A stretch of DNA of 57,923 bases from an uncultured Collinsella sp. (GCA_900542325.1 UQMY01000016.1:1-57923), one strand, 5' to 3'; counted from the first letter of the stretch, positions 15,827-23,595 are shown. Numbers and translations: made by a program. Notes: generated from the sequence alone by a model not told the origin.

Positions 15827-16657
15827 ATGGATCGCAGTAAGGTACCCGCCGTTCTATCCATCGCGGGATCCGATTCCAGCGGCGGCGCCGGCATTCAGGC
15901 CGACATCAAGACCATCACGGCGCACCGCCTGTATGCCGAGACGGCCATCACCGCCATCACAGCGCAAAACACACTGGGCGTCACCGCCGTGCAGGATATC
16001 TCGCCAGATATCGTAGCCGCGCAAATTGACGCCGTCTTTGACGATATCCGCCCGAGTTCCGTCAAGATTGGCATGGTCTCCTCTGCCGAGATTATCGAAG
16101 TCATCGCCGACCGCTTGAGCGCTTGGAACGCAACGAACGTGGTCGTCGACCCCGTCATGGTCGCCACCTCGGGCGCGCGCTTGATTGCCGAGGATGCCTC
16201 CGAGGCACTCACCCGCCGCCTGTTCCCGCTGGCAACGGTCATCACGCCCAACATCCCCGAGGCTATGGCGCTGCTCGACTACGAGGTCGATTCCGAGCGC
16301 ACGCAACAAAATGCCGCTATGCTCCTCACCCGCCGCTTTGGTTGCGCATCCCTCGTTAAGGGTGGGCATCTTGTCAACGAGGCCAACGATGTATTGGCCG
16401 AACCCGCGCCACTCGATGACGAGGGCAACCATCTGGGCGATCCGCTCACCACGTGGTTCCGCCACAAGCGCATCGAGACCGACAACACACACGGCACCGG
16501 CTGCACGCTTTCGTCCGCCATCGCCTGCGCGCTGGCCCAGGGCATGGATCTTGCCGATGCCGTCAATGCGGGCAAGGCATACCTGACAGGCGCTCTGGCC
16601 GCCGGCCTGAACATGGGCAAAGGCTCTGGCCCTGTCAACCACATGTGGAAGTACTAA
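15827..16657 (+). CDS. thiD: Hydroxymethylpyrimidine / HMP-phosphate kinase
   Basis: Phosphorylates HMP and HMP-phosphate to HMP-pyrophosphate, the pyrimidine substrate for thiamin phosphate synthase. The 276-aa ribokinase-fold product has the substrate-binding start SIAGSDSSGGAGIQADIKT and the anion-hole motif NTHGTGCTLSSA. Length is typical. AAGGGAG lies 5 nt before the ATG. It follows thiC by 178 nt with a hairpin between; no second riboswitch is seen. thiE and thiM are not in the window. Confidence 0.95.
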   Translation: MDRSKVPAVLSIAGSDSSGGAGIQADIKTITAHRLYAETAITAITAQNTLGVTAVQDISPDIVAAQIDAVFDDIRPSSVKIGMVSSAEIIEVIADRLSAWNATNVVVDPVMVATSGARLIAEDASEALTRRLFPLATVITPNIPEAMALLDYEVDSERTQQNAAMLLTRRFGCASLVKGGHLVNEANDVLAEPAPLDDEGNHLGDPLTTWFRHKRIETDNTHGTGCTLSSAIACALAQGMDLADAVNAGKAYLTGALAAGLNMGKGSGPVNHMWKY

Positions 16658-16701
16658 ATAGCCAGTAACCTGCCAAAAAGAGACAGGCTACTTTGCACCA
16701 A

Positions 16702-16766
16702 AAACCGTCGCAACATTCGATGAAAATCGTGCAAACGCGAAAAATCATTAAATGTTGCGACGGTTT
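16702..16766. repeat. Palindromic element, 16-bp perfect arms
   Basis: AAACCGTCGCAACATT (16702-16717) and its exact complement (16751-16766); the loop holds a CGAT/ATCG mini-hairpin. GATTTTAG follows on the plus strand, so it may end thiD. Its sequence differs from the A/B/C family although size and placement are alike. Confidence 0.75.
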
Positions 16767-16802
16767 GATTTTAGATAGCGGTCGAGCAAAGGACCAGAGC
16801 GC

Positions 16803-17414
16803 CTATTCGTCGGCGAGTTGAATTCCCAACAAACCCGAGAGTGCCAGCGCCTGCTCGGCATTGACCGTCAAGCCACGCAACTCATGGTAATCGCCCGAAA
16901 CAACGGGCGCTGCAAATGTACAGCGCGACACATCAACGCCGGAAAGCGACGTCTTGAACACATCAACACGCGTCAGGTCACAGCCATCCAGGCGTATCTG
17001 ACCCAGCTTGGCACCCTGAAACGCAGCCTCTCTCAGACGTGTATCGCATGCTGTCATAGGGCCAATGCGTCCCTCCGAAAGGTTCGCATAGCTCAAATCG
17101 CACGATCCAAACGACACGCTCGACAGGCGCGCCTTGAGCAAGTTGAGTCCCGGTGCCGAGCAGTCAACGAAGTCACAGCGGCTGAGCCAGCAGCCTTCCA
17201 TGTTGCAGCGGATAAAGCGGCAACCGCGAAACACCACGTCGCGAAACGTCGAGCCGCTCCAGTCAACGCTATCGAACTCGCAAGATCGGAACACAACGCC
17301 ATCGAAGGTCGCGCCGTTCGCCACGTCGTAGGCAAGATCCAAATCCTCAAAAGCGGTATTGGAGACGAGCTCATCGCCCTCGGCAAAGAGGTCGATGAGC
17401 TCGTCCATGCCCAT
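16803..17414 (-). CDS. Pentapeptide-repeat protein
   Basis: 203 aa, most of it pentapeptide-like repeats (FDGVVFRSCEFDSVDWSGS, CRFIRCNMEGCWLSRCDF, CDLSYANLSEG) that fold as a right-handed quadrilateral beta helix. Some such proteins mimic DNA and protect gyrase; most have no known role, and nothing here selects a role. The C-terminal 25 residues are non-repeat. Start is uncertain: ATG codons at 17414 and 17408 both lack a clear binding site. It follows the SGNH hydrolase gene with a small palindrome between. Confidence 0.75.
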   Translation of the reverse strand: MGMDELIDLFAEGDELVSNTAFEDLDLAYDVANGATFDGVVFRSCEFDSVDWSGSTFRDVVFRGCRFIRCNMEGCWLSRCDFVDCSAPGLNLLKARLSSVSFGSCDLSYANLSEGRIGPMTACDTRLREAAFQGAKLGQIRLDGCDLTRVDVFKTSLSGVDVSRCTFAAPVVSGDYHELRGLTVNAEQALALSGLLGIQLADE

Positions 17415-17448
17415 ATGGCAGCCAATCCGTTCGTTTACCCGGGCAAAA

Positions 17449-17481
17449 CCACCACAAAGGTGCCTGTCCCCTTTGTAGTGG
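17449..17481. repeat. Short palindrome, SGNH gene to pentapeptide gene
   Basis: CCACCACAAAGG (17449-17460) and CCTTTGTAGTGG (17470-17481), one mismatch, 9-nt loop. The minus-strand core reads AAAGGGGACAGGCACC. No T-run, so not a standard terminator. Confidence 0.65.
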
Positions 17482-17493
17482 CTTGGGGTCGCG

Positions 17494-18153
17494 CTACTCA
17501 CCGAGCATCTCTTGGAGCTTGGCTGCCACGGCATGTCCCAAGCTCTCGTGGCTTTCGGGCATCATATGCAGATAGTCGATATCGCCCGGCTCGGCAAACT
17601 CGGCGGCATTCAAAAAGTCGCAGCCAAACTGCTCGGCCACGTGCGCATAGTACTCGCCAAAATGCTCCGAGGCCTCGACGGAATGCTCGTCAAAGTCGGT
17701 CATATACACATCGGCGATTTGCGGCTTGATCTTGATAGGAGCCATCAGCAGAATGCGTGGACAAGGCGCGGCGTTGGTCCACGGAAACGCGCGGACGGCG
17801 CGAATCAGCGCCATAGCGCCGCGGGCGATATCAGAAGCTGTCACGTTAAAGACCGTCTTACAGTCGTTGGTGCCTAGCATGATCACAATGGCGTCCAGCG
17901 GCTTATGGGCCTCGAGCAGCATCGGAAGCGCGCGAATGCCGTTGAGGTTGGTGTCCAGATGGCACATATCGTCGCGCACCGTCGTGCGGCCGTTGAGCCC
18001 CTCCTCAATCACATGCCAGCCCTCGCCCAGGTCGCGCTGGGCCACGCCGCACCAGCGCACATCCTGCGCATAGCGCACCGCAGTGCCATCGCGCATACCA
18101 GCCGGATCATAGCCATAGGTGTTGCTGTCACCAAAGCACAGAACGTTTTTCAT
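17494..18153 (-). CDS. SGNH/GDSL-family hydrolase
   Basis: Serine esterase or lipase-like enzyme acting on an unknown ester. The 219-aa product has block I (LCFGDSNTYG, catalytic Ser), block II Gly (GLNGRTT), block III (LGTNDC) and a C-terminal histidine (PESHESLG). No signal peptide, so probably cytosolic; it resembles arylesterase/acetylhydrolase types. GGGGAG precedes the ATG at 18153; a longer frame to 18216 runs into the neighbouring terminator. It lies between the macrodomain gene and the pentapeptide gene. Confidence 0.9.
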   Translation of the reverse strand: MKNVLCFGDSNTYGYDPAGMRDGTAVRYAQDVRWCGVAQRDLGEGWHVIEEGLNGRTTVRDDMCHLDTNLNGIRALPMLLEAHKPLDAIVIMLGTNDCKTVFNVTASDIARGAMALIRAVRAFPWTNAAPCPRILLMAPIKIKPQIADVYMTDFDEHSVEASEHFGEYYAHVAEQFGCDFLNAAEFAEPGDIDYLHMMPESHESLGHAVAAKLQEMLGE

Positions 18154-18172
18154 CTTGAGCTCCCCATTCAGT

Positions 18173-18205
18173 AAAAAGCCGACGGGGCGATCCCTCCCGT
18201 CGGCT
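18173..18205 (-). terminator. Terminator of the macrodomain gene
   Basis: GCCGACGGG (18178-18186) pairs with CCCGTCGGC (18196-18204); five T follow on the minus strand. Confidence 0.85.
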
Positions 18206-18230
18206 TGGCATATCACATCACGCGCGCCGC

Positions 18231-19364
18231 TTACAGGTACTTGCGCCAGTCGTCCTCATCCTCATCATCCTCGGCGGCAGCCTGGGCCTGCTCGGCGGCA
18301 CGAGCGGCTGCGGCGCGGGCGGCAACCTGGGCATAGGACTCCTCGTTGCGCTCGGGGAACTTTGCCAGCACGTGCTCGAACTTGGCAAAGTCCTCATCCC
18401 AGCGCGTAGAGGGCACGGCAAAGAACACCTGCTTGACCTTAAAGTCGCCCGACGCGAGCTCCTTACGGAAGAGCTCGGCTACCGCCTCAGCGTCAAAGCC
18501 GTTATTGTCGCAGCCCCAAGCACCCAGCACGAGCTTCTCGCGACCCAGCTCATCGCAGATGGCAAGGACAAAGCGGATACGGTCGCGCAGGGCATCCAAC
18601 AGGGCGTCTTCGCTCACGCGGTACTCCTGGCGGGCACGCTTGACGTTAGGTGCGGTGGCAACGATCACATCGGCGTATGCGTGCACGTGGTTGCGGTCGA
18701 AGCGCACCGCAGGCACCACCAGCGCACGATTGCGGTAAAGCTCGCAGTTGATGTTGCGGCGACGGTTCTCGCCATACCACTTGCGCTGCTTGTCGAGCAC
18801 GTTGTACAGATACGAATCGGCGCAGAGCGTCGCCTCCTGGCCCTGGTAGCCCTGGATATAGCCGCCGCCCGGATTGGTAAACGAGGCAAAGGCAAGCACG
18901 GCCATATCGCAGAACTGCGCATAGCCGCGACCGTTATCGAGGATTGCCTGCGTGGCGGAGGCATCAAGCACAGTGACCTCAGGCAGGACCGGAGCAGCCT
19001 CCTCCGCGGGCGCGGACTCGGCTTCGTCAGCCGACTCGAAGGACTCGGGTGCCACCTCGGACTCGACCGTAGTCTCCACCTCGGCAGCCTCAACCACGGC
19101 AGCGTCGGCCTCCACAACCTCGGCAACCGGCTCCTCGGCAGCCGCAGCCGCCTGGGCCTTGGCCTTCATCGCCGCGACAAAGCCGGCAGGCATACCGTCG
19201 AATTCGCGAACGCCGACAAGCGAGCGCTCGATATCCTTGGCGCAGGCCTCGGACACAGCCGCCACATGGCGCTCGGCGGCCTTGGCACGCGCCTCACGCT
19301 TGGGGTTGGGCTGTCCCGCGCGGTTGGGCCTGCGGTTACGGTTCCTGTTGTCGACGTCTGCCAT
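18231..19364 (-). CDS. TIGR02452-like (bacterial PARG-type) macrodomain protein
   Basis: Related to microbial poly(ADP-ribose) glycohydrolases, which remove ADP-ribose chains from proteins. 377 aa: basic Arg/Lys-rich N-terminus (1-35), a helix, an Ala/Glu-rich low-complexity insert (about 70-128), the macrodomain (about 130-340) and an acidic tail. The diphosphate loop NPGGGYIQG (164-172) is present. The catalytic segment reads GQEATLC (175-181), so the second Glu of the usual QEE is Ala. LGAWGCDNNGFD is the second conserved loop. GGAAAGG precedes the ATG. Monocistronic between two terminators. Confidence 0.8.
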   Translation of the reverse strand: MADVDNRNRNRRPNRAGQPNPKREARAKAAERHVAAVSEACAKDIERSLVGVREFDGMPAGFVAAMKAKAQAAAAAEEPVAEVVEADAAVVEAAEVETTVESEVAPESFESADEAESAPAEEAAPVLPEVTVLDASATQAILDNGRGYAQFCDMAVLAFASFTNPGGGYIQGYQGQEATLCADSYLYNVLDKQRKWYGENRRRNINCELYRNRALVVPAVRFDRNHVHAYADVIVATAPNVKRARQEYRVSEDALLDALRDRIRFVLAICDELGREKLVLGAWGCDNNGFDAEAVAELFRKELASGDFKVKQVFFAVPSTRWDEDFAKFEHVLAKFPERNEESYAQVAARAAAARAAEQAQAAAEDDEDEDDWRKYL

Positions 19365-19430
19365 AAGTGGTCACCTTTCCTGTCGCTGCCGGTGTCGGCT
19401 TTTTCCCATCCATGATACCCCGCCGTGCAC

Positions 19431-19458
19431 AAAAAAGACGGCCCCGCAGGACCGCCTT
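19431..19458 (-). terminator. Terminator of the Bax-inhibitor-1-type gene
   Basis: A GC-rich stem (GCGGTCC, loop TGCG, GGGCCGT) followed on the minus strand by six T (19431-19436). Confidence 0.8.
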
Positions 19459-19505
19459 TCACATCGTTTTACCGCGTCCGGCAGGAAGCATCGCAATGCC
19501 GCGCT

Positions 19506-20201
19506 TTAATCGCGACGGCCGAGGATGTTCAGAATGCGCAGGAACACGTTGATGATGTCCACGAACAGGTTGGATGCCATGAGCACCGCATTGGGAAGCG
19601 TGGGCGGCACCGTCGTGGCAACATAGGTGTCGTAGCCAATAAAGCCGGCGAACACCACGATCACGATCAGGTCGGTGATGGACTGCGAAACGCCCATGAA
19701 CATCAGCACGATCTCGACCAGAATCGTGGCAAGCAGGATGCCAAAACCAATGCCATACACACGCTGGAAAAACTTGGGGAAGGTCACGCCCAGCGCACCA
19801 AAGACAAAGGTGATGGCGGCCGTGGCGATAAAAGCGGTGTTAATGGTAGGCAGGTCGTAGTTGGCGAGACCAAACGACGCGGTCAGGCCAAAGGTACTCG
19901 CAAAGATTACGTAGCCCACAAGGGACAGGCCCACGGACTGCTTGCCCGCAGCAGCCGACATCATGACCATGCCGACGATGGTCAAAATAAACGAGCCAAA
20001 GACCAGCGGTAGGGCGGCGCCGCTCATCATCATGCGCGCAAACGACATGGTGCTCGTAAAGTAGGCGCCGGCGCCCATGGCGCAAAAGCCCAAGAAGATC
20101 AGGGCAGACATGGCGAGATTGTACGCGCGCGGCGACATCTCCTTGGCGCGGCTTGCGCCGGTCTCGACGGGGCCGTTCTGATAGCCCTGGATATCGTTCA
20201 T
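19506..20201 (-). CDS. Bax inhibitor-1 (YccA/YbhL) family membrane protein
   Basis: 231 aa with seven hydrophobic helices covering about residues 28-225 and short loops, the pattern of the BI-1/TMBIM family. Bacterial members are pH-sensitive calcium-leak proteins (BsYetJ) or FtsH-associated (YccA). The C-terminal region keeps paired acidic residues (FIGYDTY, NLFVDIINVFLRILNIL) as in the family. GAAAGGA precedes the ATG at 20201; a longer frame to 20321 is unsupported. It has its own terminator. The physiological role here is unknown. Confidence 0.88.
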   Translation of the reverse strand: MNDIQGYQNGPVETGASRAKEMSPRAYNLAMSALIFLGFCAMGAGAYFTSTMSFARMMMSGAALPLVFGSFILTIVGMVMMSAAAGKQSVGLSLVGYVIFASTFGLTASFGLANYDLPTINTAFIATAAITFVFGALGVTFPKFFQRVYGIGFGILLATILVEIVLMFMGVSQSITDLIVIVVFAGFIGYDTYVATTVPPTLPNAVLMASNLFVDIINVFLRILNILGRRD

Positions 20202-20286
20202 ATACTTCGTCCTTTCAAAAAGCGCCACAAATAACGGCGCCGTAGGCGACAATATCCCTGCCATTGTACCCGAATGCCGTGCGCTC

Positions 20287-20625
20287 TTACCTGCGGCGCT
20301 CGCCCTCAAGCGTACGGTCAAACGCCCATACCCACCAACGCATCACGTGCGCCTGCGAGCCATCCGCCCGCTCGCGCGCCTGGTCCTCCAGATACAACTC
20401 GGTCGCATGTCCGCCAAAACGTACCTTATAGGTTGCCGTACGAACGCCGTGAACCGTCAGGCCAAACCCGGTGGTCGAGATAATTTCGTCGATCGTAAAA
20501 CAACGGCCGTCGACCCAGCAGACGGTGACCGGCACGACTTGCCCGCCCGCAAGGATGCGGGCCACGACGTCCACATACTGCTTGTGCACGCGTCGAGTTT
20601 TGCCATCTGTCTGTCGATATTCCAT
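20287..20625 (-). CDS. Hypothetical protein, probably leaderless mRNA
   Basis: 112 aa, unrecognised. Compact soluble protein, rich in beta-type sequence (VPVTVCWVDGRCFTIDEI, ATYKVRFGGHATELYLED) with a basic, Trp-containing C-terminus (RWWVWAFDRTLEGERRR), suggesting a small barrel fold. No binding site precedes the ATG at the right distance: GGGGG touches it. Instead a promoter (TTTACA, 18 nt, GATAAT) ends 7 nt before the ATG, so the transcript probably begins at the start codon. It lies 85 nt upstream of the BI-1-type gene. Confidence 0.7.
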   Translation of the reverse strand: MEYRQTDGKTRRVHKQYVDVVARILAGGQVVPVTVCWVDGRCFTIDEIISTTGFGLTVHGVRTATYKVRFGGHATELYLEDQARERADGSQAHVMRWWVWAFDRTLEGERRR

Positions 20626-20632
20626 GCCCCCT

Positions 20633-20662
20633 ATTATCGAACGCATGTTTGTATGTTGTAAA
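20633..20662 (-). promoter_or_regulatory. Promoter giving a leaderless transcript
   Basis: -35 TTTACA (20657-20662), 18-nt spacer, -10 GATAAT (20633-20638). The ATG of the 112-aa gene begins 7 nt after the -10, where transcription would start. Confidence 0.55.
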
Positions 20663-20813
20663 GCGAACAGGCTGTGGTTTTGGCGTGTCGGACCGCAGGC
20701 GCACGTCCGCACGACGCGTTAGCAAAAAGAACACCCGCGGTCAACAGGGCTAATATTCAATGTTAGTGCCAAAAAATTCACTTCTCCCATCAGAACTCGG
20801 TAAAGAAACCAGC

Positions 20814-20823
20814 AGGAGGTGAT
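20814..20823 (+). promoter_or_regulatory. Perfect Shine-Dalgarno sequence before a 3-codon ORF
   Basis: AGGAGGTGAT is fully complementary to the 16S rRNA 3' tail. It precedes ATG TTT TTG TAA (20834-20845), which is in frame with the PiT gene starting at 20876. The PiT start itself has only a weak site. Confidence 0.6.
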
Positions 20824-20875
20824 ACGATTTATCATGTTTTTGTAACGTGCCTGCAAACTTCGAGAAAGCCCATAT

Positions 20876-21925
20876 ATGGACGTAACGTTCTCAACCTTCC
20901 TCGGCCAACTTGTGTCGAACCCAGTCCTTGCCGTCACCGTGATCCTCGCGCTCGGCGCCATCTTCGTCAATGGATGGACCGACGCACCCAACGCCATCGC
21001 GACCTGCGTCACCACACGTTGCATGCCCGCCCGCGCCGCCATTCTCATGAGTGCCGCATTCAACTTCTTGGGCGTGCTCATCATGACGCACTTTAACGCG
21101 AGCGTCGCCAACACCATCTCACATATCGTCGACTTTGGCGGAAACAGCACCATGGCGCTCGCGTGCCTCTGCGCGGCGCTGTTCTCCATCGTCGTCTACG
21201 GCGCCACAGCGTCGCGTTTTGGCATCCCCACCTCGCAAAGCCACAGCCTTATCGCCGGCCTGACCGGTGCCGCCATCGCCCTCGGCGGTGCGAGCAGCGT
21301 CAACGTCCACGAGTGGATGAAGGTCATCTACGGCCTGGCGCTCTCCATCGGACTGGGCTTCGTCATGGGCTGGGTCCTGTGCAAGCTCGTCTCGATTCTT
21401 TTCGCCGCCGCCAACAGGCGACGCGCCAACGTCTTCTTTAAATACGCTCAGATCGCGAGTGCTGCGGCCATGAGCTTTATGCACGGCGCGCAGGATGGAC
21501 AGAAGTTCATCGGCGTGCTCTTTTTAGGCGTGGCCTTTGCCAGCGGCCAGACGAGCGTCGGCGATGCCGGCATCCCCATCTGGATTATGCTGCTGTGCTC
21601 GGCAACCATGGGCATCGGCACCAGTGTGGGCGGCGAGCGCATCATCAAGTCCGTCGGCCAGAGCATGGTCAAGCTCGAGAAATATCAGGGCTTCTCCGCC
21701 GACCTCGCGGGCGCCGCGAATCTGCTGCTTGCCACCCTTACCGGTATTCCTGTGTCCTCCACCCACATCAAGACCTGCGCCATCATGGGCGTCGGCGCCG
21801 TCAAGCGCCTTTCGGCCATCAACTTCGGCGTGGTCAAGGACATGATGTTCACCTGGTTCTTCACCTTCCCCGCCTGCGGACTCATCAGCTTTGTCATGGC
21901 CAAGCTGTTCATGATGTTCATCTAG
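20876..21925 (+). CDS. PiT-family inorganic phosphate transporter
   Basis: Low-affinity phosphate/cation symporter of the inner membrane. 349 aa with about ten hydrophobic helices and both inverted-repeat signatures: GWTDAPNAIATCV near the start and SSTHIKTCAIMGVG in the second half, plus GIPTSQSHSLIAGLTGAA and MHGAQDGQKFIG. The DUF47 partner gene follows by 67 nt. The ATG at 20876 has a poor binding site. A perfect site 52 nt upstream drives an in-frame ORF that stops after three codons, which may regulate this gene or reflect a damaged N-terminus. Confidence 0.94.
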   Translation: MDVTFSTFLGQLVSNPVLAVTVILALGAIFVNGWTDAPNAIATCVTTRCMPARAAILMSAAFNFLGVLIMTHFNASVANTISHIVDFGGNSTMALACLCAALFSIVVYGATASRFGIPTSQSHSLIAGLTGAAIALGGASSVNVHEWMKVIYGLALSIGLGFVMGWVLCKLVSILFAAANRRRANVFFKYAQIASAAAMSFMHGAQDGQKFIGVLFLGVAFASGQTSVGDAGIPIWIMLLCSATMGIGTSVGGERIIKSVGQSMVKLEKYQGFSADLAGAANLLLATLTGIPVSSTHIKTCAIMGVGAVKRLSAINFGVVKDMMFTWFFTFPACGLISFVMAKLFMMFI

Positions 21926-21992
21926 TCAAACCGAGCGTCCATCCGGACCGTAATACTTCGCCTACCCGTCTTCGCCTCGAAAGGACCCACTC

Positions 21993-22616
21993 ATGGCAAA
22001 GAAACCCGATTCGTTCTACTTTGACAACTACGTCGCCTGCGCCGACCTTGCCGTCCAGGCTGCCGAGCTGCTCACCAAGATTTTTGAGAACTTCGATCCC
22101 GCGAAGATTCACGATATGCTCGACAAGATGCACGCGATCGAGCATGCGGCCGACAAGAAGCACCATGAGCTTGAGGACGCCCTGCTCACGGCCTTTATCA
22201 CCCCGCTTGAGCGCGAGGACCTGGACCTGATGAGCTGCTCGCTCGACACCGTGCTCGACCGTATCGAGGGCGTCGTGCAGCGCGTCTACTTCACCAACAT
22301 CCAGAGCATCCATCCCGATGCCATCGTGATCGCCCACAAGGTGACCGACGCCTGCCGCGCCATGAAGGACCTGATGGTCGAGCTGCCCAACTACCGCAAG
22401 TCCAAGACCCTGCGCGAACTCGTCATCCAGATCAACACGATCGAGTCCGAGGCCGACGAGCTCTACATCAACGCTATGCGCAACCTGCATGTCAACGGCA
22501 GGGATCCGCTCGAGGTCATCGCCTGGCGTGACGTCTACGCCTTCCTGGAGTACTGCGCTGACTGCTGTGAGAATGTGGCCGATGTTGTGGATTCGATTGT
22601 CATGAAGAACAGTTAA
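21993..22616 (+). CDS. DUF47 (PhoU-like) protein, PiT partner
   Basis: 207 aa, nearly all helical with heptad patterns (DMLDKMHAIEHAADKKHHEL, ALLTAFITPLEREDLDLM), matching the DUF47/YkaA family. These genes sit beside PiT transporters and are thought to modulate phosphate uptake, as PhoU does for Pst. AAAGGA precedes the ATG. It is cotranscribed with the PiT gene and followed by a 108-nt palindrome. Confidence 0.9.
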   Translation: MAKKPDSFYFDNYVACADLAVQAAELLTKIFENFDPAKIHDMLDKMHAIEHAADKKHHELEDALLTAFITPLEREDLDLMSCSLDTVLDRIEGVVQRVYFTNIQSIHPDAIVIAHKVTDACRAMKDLMVELPNYRKSKTLRELVIQINTIESEADELYINAMRNLHVNGRDPLEVIAWRDVYAFLEYCADCCENVADVVDSIVMKNS

Positions 22617-22621
22617 TTGGG

Positions 22622-22729
22622 GGTACGTGTCCCGGCGGCGAAGGGCCGGCCACGGTTTGCTTTCTCACTCCGGCTGCTTTGCAGAGTCGTTCGAAAGTAA
22701 ACCGTGGCCGGCCCTTCGCCTTACGTACC
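22622..22729. repeat. 108-nt two-level palindrome after the DUF47 gene
   Basis: Inner arms 22637-22664 and 22693-22720 match at 27 of 28 positions; outer GGTACGT (22622-22628) pairs with ACGTACC (22723-22729) across an asymmetric internal loop. It begins 5 nt after the DUF47 stop. Too long for a simple terminator and with no T-run. Similar in design, not in sequence, to the element at 5485-5614. Confidence 0.8.
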
Positions 22730-22740
22730 ACCATTGGAAC

Positions 22741-22832
22741 TTTGGCTGATAGCTTTAGCGCAATGGGGGTTTGGCTGAAGGGACCTTTGATACCCGTTCG
22801 GACACTTTGGCCCTTGATGAACGTTTGGCTGA
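22741..22832 (+). repeat. TTTGGCTGA repeats upstream of the nitroreductase gene
   Basis: TTTGGCTGA occurs at 22741-22749, 22770-22778 and 22824-22832, followed by TTTGGGT repeats up to 22870. The region is T/G-rich and unlike the surrounding sequence. No ORF with support. Confidence 0.5.
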
Positions 22833-22898
22833 TTGCTGCTTTGGGTACTCTTTGGGTTACTTTGGGTTTGTTTGATTTTTAATTGTTGGAGGGCTTGT

Positions 22899-23429
22899 AT
22901 GTCTTATTTGGATCTGGCTCGGGGTCGTTATTCTTGTCGCGAGTTTGAGGATCGTTCTGTTGAGCAGGCTGTGGTGGATGCCATTGTTGAGGCTGGGCGG
23001 ATTGCTCCTTCTGCTTGTAATAATCATCCAACCCGTGTGATGGTATTGGATACGCCTGAGCTTCTGGAGAAGGCTGCTGCTTGTCAGCCGCGCTTTGCTC
23101 GTAATGGGTCCATCTTTGGAGCTCCGCTTGTCTTCCTCATTTGCAGCGTTACCGATGATGCTTGGGTGCGCCCGTATGATCAGATGAATTCCAGTGAAAT
23201 CGATACGTCCATCGTGTGCGATCAAATGATGATGGAGGCCGAGGAACAGGGCCTGGGTACGTGCTGGGTGTGCCATTTTAAGCCCGAGGTGGCCTGTGAG
23301 CAGTTCAGCCTGCCCGAGGGTATCTATCCCTATCATATGCTCGTCTGCGGCTATCCTGCCGACCACATCGCCGACCCCGAACATCGCGAGGCCCGCACCA
23401 TTCCCCTCCCCGACTTCCTCCTCAAGTAG
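22899..23429 (+). CDS. Nitroreductase-family protein
   Basis: FMN-dependent NAD(P)H oxidoreductase fold, 176 aa, at the short end of the family. Flavin-binding start RGRYSCREFEDRSV, then APSACNNHPTRVMV, and GLGTCWVCHF near the middle. Substrate unknown. GGAGGG lies about 5 nt before the ATG at 22899; a longer frame from 22833 is unsupported. The first half uses many T-ending codons, unlike the C/G-ending second half and neighbouring genes, which suggests a mosaic or recent acquisition. Own terminator at 23476. Confidence 0.9.
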   Translation: MSYLDLARGRYSCREFEDRSVEQAVVDAIVEAGRIAPSACNNHPTRVMVLDTPELLEKAAACQPRFARNGSIFGAPLVFLICSVTDDAWVRPYDQMNSSEIDTSIVCDQMMMEAEEQGLGTCWVCHFKPEVACEQFSLPEGIYPYHMLVCGYPADHIADPEHREARTIPLPDFLLK

Positions 23430-23475
23430 ATTTTTGGGACATGCCTTAAAATCCACCTTTGACCGCTCGCCCGTT

Positions 23476-23521
23476 CGCCGAGTTCTGTGCCCTCAAACGC
23501 AGGACTCGGCGTTTTTGTTTT
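23476..23521 (+). terminator. Terminator of the nitroreductase gene
   Basis: CGCCGAGTTCTG (23476-23487) pairs with CAGGACTCGGCG (23500-23511), one mismatch, followed by TTTTTGTTTT. Confidence 0.85.
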
Positions 23522-23540
23522 GCAGACTGCATACAGCCAC

Positions 23541-23570
23541 AAAAAAGGACCCACAAGCTGTGGGCCCTTT
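23541..23570 (-). terminator. Terminator of divIVA
   Basis: GGGCCCACA / TGTGGGTCC stem with a 3-nt loop, followed on the minus strand by six T. Confidence 0.85.
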
Positions 23571-23595
23571 CTAGGCGCTAAATGATAGCTGGATA

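Noticed and set aside
17414..17534. Upstream start for the pentapeptide protein inside the SGNH gene
   Set aside because: It would translate the palindrome and the end of the neighbouring gene; the repeat domain is complete without it.
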